NCBI GenBank assembly: GCA_947034885.2 | Contig: OX344756.2 | Span: 23,233,489-23,297,488 of the forward strand | Reading direction: 5' to 3' | Length of the DNA: 64,000 nucleotides | Origin: Thuidium tamariscinum | Taxonomy: Eukaryota > Streptophyta > Bryopsida > Hypnales > Thuidiaceae | In this document: piece after piece, positions 57,321-64,000 of the stretch | Layout of the letters: every line of letters starts with the position of its first letter | Numbering within the stretch: the stretch's first letter is position 1 | The notes under the pieces: generated by a model | What the model was told of the DNA's origin: nothing | The model's database searches: none | What the model saw: the letters and a program-made list of their open reading frames with translations, nothing else | Program-made: the position numbers and the translations under genes

Positions 57321-60300
57321 ATGGAGGACCAATTCGCGAATATTTTACAGCGGAACTATGGATTGAAGGCTGTCGGAAAGTCGGCATCCTATGGGCCCCG
57401 ATCAGACGAGAGGATGTCTGCGAGGGCATTGGATAGGGGCAAGAGCGTGGGAAGTGGACTTGGTCGCCTCAATCAGTCTGCCGCTGCCGCCGCGGCGATG
57501 GTGGCGGCGGGAGACAGCATCGGAGCAGGCCATAATGGGTTGAGTAAGTCTGCACGCCACCCAGATCCGTCTGGGAACGCACCTGATCAAGGTTTTCGTG
57601 TCTCCACAAAGTAAGCATACATCACGAGATCTTGCTTGGTCATTCCGGGTTTTCTGCTGTACCCGTCCAAGTACGTTGTGTGTTATGATCAGTCTCCGTG
57701 TCTGTGACCCGTGCCCTAAATTCCCCTGCTGTTCCGAGTTGCCTTGGCGTTCTTGGGTTTGCTGAGGCAGTTGTGTGGAGCCGTGATATGGAGGAGCTGA
57801 ATTTGATTGCGTCGGTAGTGTGCGGTCTCTGTGTTTGCGTTGCGCGGTTTGTCCTGGATGGAGTTTTTTGGTCCCTTCTTGCCGCATGTTGTGCCGCCAT
57901 GAAATGAGCACTGAAGACCGCTTGCGTTGATATGGGTTTGGTTGGTTGCTGTATGTACTGAATGTGTGCGCCGATTTTCAGAAGCTCCAGTATGGGAGGC
58001 TTCGTCGATATGCACATGGGGGCCAGGTCAGGTTCTGCTTCCAGCTCGAGCTTCGCTGAATTTACGGAAGGAAGCGTCGGAAAATCAACAGCTGCATCTT
58101 CCGATAGCCCCTACAAGGAGGATGTTCCTGCCGTTTTCTCTCAGACCCGATCAAGACCAACGGAAGCGTCCACTCCGAGTATGAATGAGCAAGGTACGTC
58201 GGACTCTTGATTCGAAAGGGGATTGACTACGAGCGGACGTCAGAAATCTCCACCACCAGCTGATATGCTGCTTCTGTCTACAGTTTCTTGTTATTTGATG
58301 TCCATCTGGACGTGTCGAAACGGGCGTGTTCTTGATTTTGGAGACCTTGATGTCCGAATTGTCTATTTTACTCATGAAACCAGTTTCCCGACGCAGAGGT
58401 TCCGAAAGAGTGGGTTGGAAGCAGATCTTCCCGATATGGAGATTCCAGGCGATCGGCAGAGGACGAGTTTCTGGACTCGCTTAGCAGGGAACCTCAACCG
58501 GGCAGTCAGACAGGATCGATTCCCGGTTCGTACGATGGTCCGAATTCCCAAACCCGGAAATCAGCCGAGTCTGGTAGTCCAGTGAAAGGCAGTTTCATGA
58601 GAGGATTCGGCCGGTCTCGAACGGCCAGATCAGCGGGACAGTTCAGTCCCGGGACCGGAGATTCCCACTCCGAGCTGTCCGGTGGAGAAGGGCCGAACGG
58701 TTTGAGTGGAACTAGGGTGAAGGCGGAGTCCGATCAGAGGCCGTCCTCTGTCTCCATGGATGGTTCGGAGGCCGAATCTCTTGGAAGGCCCGACTCCACA
58801 ACTGGTTTCACAGTCCCTGCATCGAACGGTACGGTTTTTCCAGACCTGAACGAGCCTTATGCTCCTTCTAGTACGGACTTGCCCCCCGATCGTCCGAGTG
58901 AGGTGAAGGTGTCCAGTTGTGAGCCCGACTCGGGAGAGCCATTGCTCAAGTCATCGGACAAGTTCCCCCCAACCCCGAAGACCCCCGCTGCAGCCAGCAC
59001 CGAGGAGAAGGATTCTCCCAGCTCGGGTCCTGGGCCTTTTGCTCCCGAGGGTCGGAGTCAGGTGTCGTCCGAAGATGTGAGTACCACTGAAAGTATCCCT
59101 GTGCGCAGAGCTTTTGATTTGAATTCCATGGGCAGTCCTACGGGATCGCCATCCTACGCGCACAGGTCGCGCAGAGCTACCCGTTCTGGTGATGTGGTGA
59201 GTCATGCGAACGGTTCTGCATCGAATATCGGTGAGCCGCTGACTAAGTTTGAGGTTAACCTGGTTCCAGTTGGAGCATCCGGAGGAGCGCACCGAGTGCG
59301 GAGAAAGTCGGACTCTCTGGTGGATGTGTGGCTCACGGTTGACCAAATCCGGCTTGTGACTGAGCCCTCTACTTATCCCCCGCCATCTCGGCCCCCTCCT
59401 CCCCCTCCCGCGCTTGCGCGCCAGCATCCTGGTGCTGCCAGACATCGTCCTAATCAGAAGTCCGAACCTTCTGAAAGCAGTAAGGATCGACGGAGCCAGA
59501 GGTCTCAAGCGTCTGAAGCTGAGGAGGCTCGTTCTAGCCCGAACTCGGATGTTTCAAGCACCGATAAACATCCTTCTATCCAGAAGGTCCAGCAGCGCGC
59601 GGATCTGCAGAGACTGTACACTACTGCGAAACCGCAGGTTTCTGGAAGCGAACGAGCCAATGGGTTCGTCCACAAGCAGGCCGAGAACCAGAAGACCGGT
59701 TATGTTTTGCCTGAAGTGACCGTTGTTGATCTGGGTCCTGAGGAGAACAAGCCCTCCCGAGAGGAGAGGAGGCGGATGCGTGAGCAAATCGAGAGGGACC
59801 GGCGGCGGGCTAAGAGGGAGGAAGAGCGTCTGAAGGAGAAAGAAAGGCTTCGACAAGAAGGCTTGAGGGATTCGGTTTTCAATGACTCCCAGCCCAGCGG
59901 CGTTCGAGAGTCTTCTCTGCCGAGAGTGGGTAGGCGTGAGAAGGTGTTCGACCCCCGGGATTCGGTTTTCAACGACACCGATACCAGCGGCAGTCGCGAG
60001 TCTTCTCGCCCCCGAGACGGCAGGCGGGAGAAGGTGTTTGGGTCTCGGGAGTCGATGGCCAACGACGCGGATCCCATTGTCGGTCGAGAGTCTTCTCGGG
60101 CCAGGGAGGGCAGGCGGGAGAAGGTGTTCGACCCCCGGGAGCGTCATTCTTTGGAGTCGGCCAGCAGGAGGGAAGAGAAGGACATCCAATACCGAGTCTT
60201 GAGGCAGCAAGAAAAGGAGTTTCAGGCTCGGTTGGCTCGTCAAGAGGAGTCCAGAGAGAGGGATAATGAGAGGTCCGGTGACAAGCTGAGAAGATCTGCA

Positions 60301-61191
60301 GAAAAGGCCGCTTTGGAGGCCCAGGAGCGTGCTGAGCGAGCAGCCGTGGAGAGGGCTGTGCAGGAAGCCCACGAGCGGGCCGAGAGAGCAGCTCGTCAAA
60401 GGGCCGTTGCTGCGCGCGAGAAGGAACGTGCGAAAGAGAAAGAGCGGGAGAGAGAGAGGGAACGGGACAGGGAGGAGGAGAAGTTGCGTGACCGGCTGAG
60501 AGAGAAGGAAAAAGGTCTCGCTGAGCAATTACGCAGCAGAGACCCTTTCCGTGCCACCAGCGAACCACGACAACGCCCATCTGTCTCTGTGAATTCGCCG
60601 TCCGGCCTGTCCCGGTTTTCTTCCGGAGGAAACCTGAGTAATCTGTCGGGGACCCCCGACACTCGGAACTCCCCTTCTTCCCGAAAGGCCGTGGATGAGT
60701 GGACGAGCCTGTATTCTCAGTCTTCTTCTGTCCTTCCCGAGACGTTTCAGGAGATTCCCGGCGAGCCGGCCGATCGAAGGAAACTGCGCCTGGAGAAGCA
60801 AATGCTGATCGAGGAGCGAGCTGCCAAAGCGTTGAAAGAGAAGAACATGCGGGATCAGGCGTTACAGCGCGATCAGGAGGAGAGACAGAGGTTCGCCGGC
60901 ACTCTGGATGCCGATGTGCGTCGCTGGTCTGCTGGGAAGGAAGGCAATCTGCGTGCGCTGCTGTCGACCTTGCACGTGATGCTGTGGCCTGAATGTAACT
61001 GGAAGGTGGTCTCGATGTCCGATCTGGTCTCTGGTCCTTCGGTGAAGAAAGCCTACCAGAGAGCCATCCTGTGTGTGCATCCCGACAAAGTTCAGCAGAA
61101 AGGAGCGAATGTGAAACAGAAGTACATTGCGGAGAAGGTTTTCGATCTCCTGAAGGATGCGTATGCGAAATTCAACAGCGAACTTTACTAA
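57321..61191 (+). CDS. Auxilin-like J-domain protein (clathrin uncoating), AUXILIN-LIKE1 type
   Basis: Exons 57321-57610, 57982-58193 and 58397-61191 join in phases 2 and 1 and give 1098 residues. The start MEDQFANILQRNYGLK is the first in-frame ATG with a coherent protein after it. Residues up to about 700 are Ser/Pro-rich and disordered. Residues about 530-620 hold three exact-length 30-residue repeats (DSVFNDS..RRE KVFDPR type). A Glu/Arg-rich helix (EKAALEAQERAERAAVERAV) matches the style of plant AUXILIN-LIKE1. The C-terminus is a typical auxilin J-domain: LLSTLHVMLWPECNWKVVS, then HPDK at 1062-1065, then KYIAEKVFDLLKDAYAKFNS. HPDK is required to stimulate Hsp70 ATPase. The protein should recruit Hsc70 to strip clathrin from vesicles, in the cytosol. 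The chloroplast-movement factor JAC1 shares this J-domain but is shorter and lacks the long charged helix. Coding sequence is GC-rich compared with all flanks. Confidence 0.92.
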
Positions 61192-63208
61192 TTCGTCTGC
61201 TCCCCGTAATTGATCAGAATTCCTTCAGGAGCTCCCCCATCCGAGTGACATCAGTCCGTAGCGCAGGCTGTGGGTGCGATGGTCGACCACCGGACGCTGG
61301 TTTCCCTCCCATGCTGTAGCAGTCACGACTGGTGGGCTCTTCTCTTCCAGTCCAGGAGGACGCACTTTGTATGCTATTCGCACAGCGAGCTTGGGACGCT
61401 TTGCCTTGTATCTACACCATCTCCAGAGGCCCGCTCCTTTGGCCCAGCAGTTTTCCCGTGAAGAGTGGGAAGTCGTGAAGCCCTCCAGGTCCTGAGAATC
61501 CAAGGTGCAGTTTGTTCTCCTTTCCAGGGTGAAGAGTTTTGTATGATTTGGACGGCAGCTGTGAAAGTAGTCCGTAGACATTAACCAATTTATTGATTTG
61601 AGCCCTTCCTTGCGCGTGAATCATCACGCCAGATTGTGCCTCCAGGGGTTCGCTCCAGGTAGTGCTACTGTGGAGTCGTTTGCACTCTATCCCGTTTACA
61701 CTTTGCTAAGCTATGTGTAGGTTGTCTAGGTTAGTTTTTGGGGCAAACAGAAGCTCTATTGTAAGCCTTGGTTCACCTTTGTGAAATACTTGCCACGTGC
61801 ATCGACTCTATTTTGCGCACTTTCACCTGTGAGGATGACCATGCTGATTGAGGGACCTTTTATTTATTTTGAGGTTTACTCTGGCTGTTGTGGAAGGATG
61901 GAAGCATATTGGTCGAGTCACGCAATGCATTTGAAGTGCCGGAAGGAGGGTGTGTTTTTTCTTTGTGTGCATAATCTGCAGTTTCGATCTGGCGCTGCTG
62001 TTTTGGCTTTGTGTTGTTGTGGTCTCCTTTGATCATTTTAAGGGTGAGTCCACTTTACTCGAGCATTACGTGAAGTTCCTCTGGATGGGACAATTTTGAA
62101 TCTGTTTTTCTTAGGCATATATTGTTTTTATTATGGAACTAGTCGTGGGTTTTCTGAAAATGGCTAGTTTAGTGTTCGAGATGTTTCTATTTTCAAGGGA
62201 TTGTAGAGATATTGTAGGCTCGACTAACCCAGACTATGGTTGTAGTACCTGTTTCGGACAACTCTTTTAAGATTTTCATAGGCTGACCTATTGTGGACAA
62301 CACTGGGGTGCACTATCTATTGAAAAAGATTTCCTCTTGATACCTTCTCATCCAATCATCTTTTTTCCTTTTTTACCTAGGAAGAAGTGCCAAAGCTAAC
62401 CGTAATGGGTGAGTCTATGAAATGGAATGGGTCCTAAGTACGAATCTGCATTTACATTTAGTAAAGTATTCATTTTTGAGGAAGAAAATTCTTCTGTTTT
62501 TGCATTGTTCTTCATCTTTATGATGACATGCAATGAATTCAATTTCACGCAGGACGTTAATTCCTACCGTCGGAGGTGGCCCAGTAGGTGGATTTACCTC
62601 AGTGGAAGATGCAGGGATTTTTTTTCTTGCAAATGTCTTTTTTGCAAATTCTGAATTCATATAGACCCGAAATAAGGTAGGTGAAGTCTAGAACATACCC
62701 TAGACAGGGGCTTTTTTCACTTTTACTTGGAGAATCCAAAAATTTATCTTGTTGGATCCACCTTTGATGGTAAGATTTTATGTCAAGCCAATTTTATAGT
62801 TAGCTTTCTACATCTTATGAGTTGAAATGCTTAAGTTATCTGATATAGGTACTTCTATTTTAGGTGTGGATGAGTGGAAGTTGAAAGTGAAGTGATGCAT
62901 TTTGAAAACTAGCAATGAAAGTGGCAAATTTGTGCCTTTTTGGAACTGCTCCAAAGGCATTAATTTTGATCAACATTGTTTAGGGAGGTTGGTGCAATGA
63001 TGATTATTGATGTACTTTGTATTCAATTTCGAATGTCTTGTGATTTAATTCCAAGAAATTCTCAATAAGAGATTTGTTAGTAGCACTTTTGGTATAGTTT
63101 TGGGTTGAATTCATTGCCTTAGAGGTTGCAATTTAATTTCCTTTGCAAGGACCAAATTGCTAGTCTTTAGAGTGATATAAATAGAGTCTTTTGCTTATGG
63201 TGTTTGAA
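61192..63208. other. Downstream region of the auxilin-like gene, no further gene
   Basis: The first 600 or so bases are GC-moderate and probably the 3' untranslated region. Beyond about 62100 the sequence becomes AT-rich. ORFs such as 61781-62032 and 62427-62654 have no recognisable domain. Confidence 0.45.
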
Positions 63209-63862
63209 CTACACTAATGATGATATTTAGTGTCTTGTACACTAAATATGAAGGCATACACTAAAAGCCAATTACCCTATAACATTAAATGTCAATTCAA
63301 ACACTAAATGTGAACACTCAAGATCTGAAATCTGAACTCAGGCTGAACTAAATTGAACTCATAAGAGGATTTTCAGTTGTTGTACAAGACTGTGAGTTCC
63401 CAAATGCTGGGAACGCATTGGGAACTCTGGAAACGCGATGTTGATGTGGTCGAGCGACCGCCACGTCAGAAAATAATAAATTTTAATAAATTTTAATAAA
63501 ATATTAAATATTTTTAAAATATTTTTTTGAATCATTTTTTTTCTTTTTAATACATTCTGAAGTTTTTTGAAAAAAAAAAATTTAATTTTTTTTTTTCAAA
63601 ATTCAAAAATTCAGACCAGCAGGGGGCTGGTTTGCAGCAGTGGGAACAATTTCGAGGAACACCCTTGAAACGGTCTTCTGGGCCCAGAAATCCTCTTATG
63701 TGAAGAACTCGGATGAACTGAACCCAAGCAATTCCAGGGAAGGAGAAGGCGGCACATTCAAGTCTAACACTAATTGTGGACAAGTTCAGATTTAGTGTTG
63801 TAGCTAGTAGGGGGGTAAAAACACTAAATGTCACTAAACACTGAATATCATCTTTAGTGTAG
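63209..63862. mobile_element. TIR element with CTACACTAA ends, carrying a nested MITE
   Basis: The left end CTACACTAATGATGATATTT and the right end GAATATCATCTTTAGTGTAG are inverted with few mismatches. ACACTAAATG-like phrases recur on both sides inside. A second element (63360-63700) occupies the middle. Confidence 0.6.
63360..63700. mobile_element. TA-target MITE family, diverged copy nested in another element
   Basis: Ends CATAAGAGGATTTTC and GAAATCCTCTTATG are inverted. Internal landmarks match the 44.3 kb copy: GAGTTCCCA, GGGAACGC, GTGGTCGAGCGACCGCCACGTC, an AT-rich centre, then GGTTTGCAGCAGTGGGAACAA. CG sites are mostly kept, so this copy is younger than the one at 19720. Confidence 0.7.
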
Positions 63863-64000
63863 CTTTAGTTGTTGTCCATCAAGTTGTAAAGAGCCAATTT
63901 CGAATTTAGTTTGAGACAAGTTTATTTGGAAATCCTAGATTTATTTTGAGACAATAGGAGTAAATTTTTGGACCCTTCTATGAAATTGAATTCACTTTAG

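Noticed and set aside
59554-60528. Long minus-strand open frame (about 324 codons) opposite the auxilin-like gene
   Set aside because: It mirrors the Glu/Arg/Ser-rich coding strand (giving Leu/Ser/Pro-rich nonsense) and has no independent support.
1-64000. LTR retroelements, tRNA or rRNA genes, CRISPR arrays, telomere repeats
   Set aside because: No paired LTRs, reverse-transcriptase motifs, tRNA clover-leaf boxes, regularly spaced direct repeats with unique spacers, or TTTAGGG arrays were seen.

Overview
The window looks like nuclear DNA of a land plant, most probably a seed-free one such as a bryophyte or lycophyte. The genes are plant-type: an auxilin-like J-protein of the AUXILIN-LIKE1 kind, a plant-style nuclear-envelope (KASH-like) tail-anchored coiled-coil protein, a dehydrin/LEA-like desiccation protein with G-box/ABRE sites in its promoter, and the N-terminal USP-like domain of a plant receptor-kinase family. 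They are compact, intron-containing, GC-richer islands in a very AT-rich, repeat-filled background. The lineage is an inference; no marker gene fixes it.

Layout. 1-4.3 kb: AT-rich repeats. 4.4-10.6 kb: GC-richer stretch with unassigned ORFs and a USP-domain gene that seems to lack its kinase domain and is bracketed by short tandem duplications. 10.6-16.8 kb: no supportable gene, one clear TIR element. 16.9-18.5 kb: two-exon LEA/dehydrin-like gene on the minus strand with its promoter. 19.4-26.7 kb: a dense graveyard of non-autonomous DNA elements, some nested. 26.8-32.8 kb: six-exon coiled-coil gene ending in a membrane segment and a 13-residue tail Leu-Gln-Pro-Thr. 34.6-39.7 kb: four-exon, strikingly AT-rich, Asn-rich, unrecognised gene with a broken zinc-finger-like motif and internal repeats; all its splice phases agree. 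39.7-55.8 kb: gene-free, full of MITEs of several superfamilies (hAT, CACTA, PIF/Harbinger, TA-target, TTAA-target). 56-61.2 kb: auxilin-like gene of 1098 residues. 61.2-64 kb: downstream spacer and a nested MITE pair.

The genes do not form an obvious pathway: they cover clathrin uncoating, nuclear envelope, desiccation tolerance, a signalling-domain relic and one unknown. The most notable points are the unknown AT-rich gene, the candidate plant KASH protein, and a multi-copy element family with TTAA targets and CCC-starting termini, the hallmark of piggyBac-type elements. Exon boundaries were derived by hand from splice signals and reading-frame phase; no alignment or transcript data were available.
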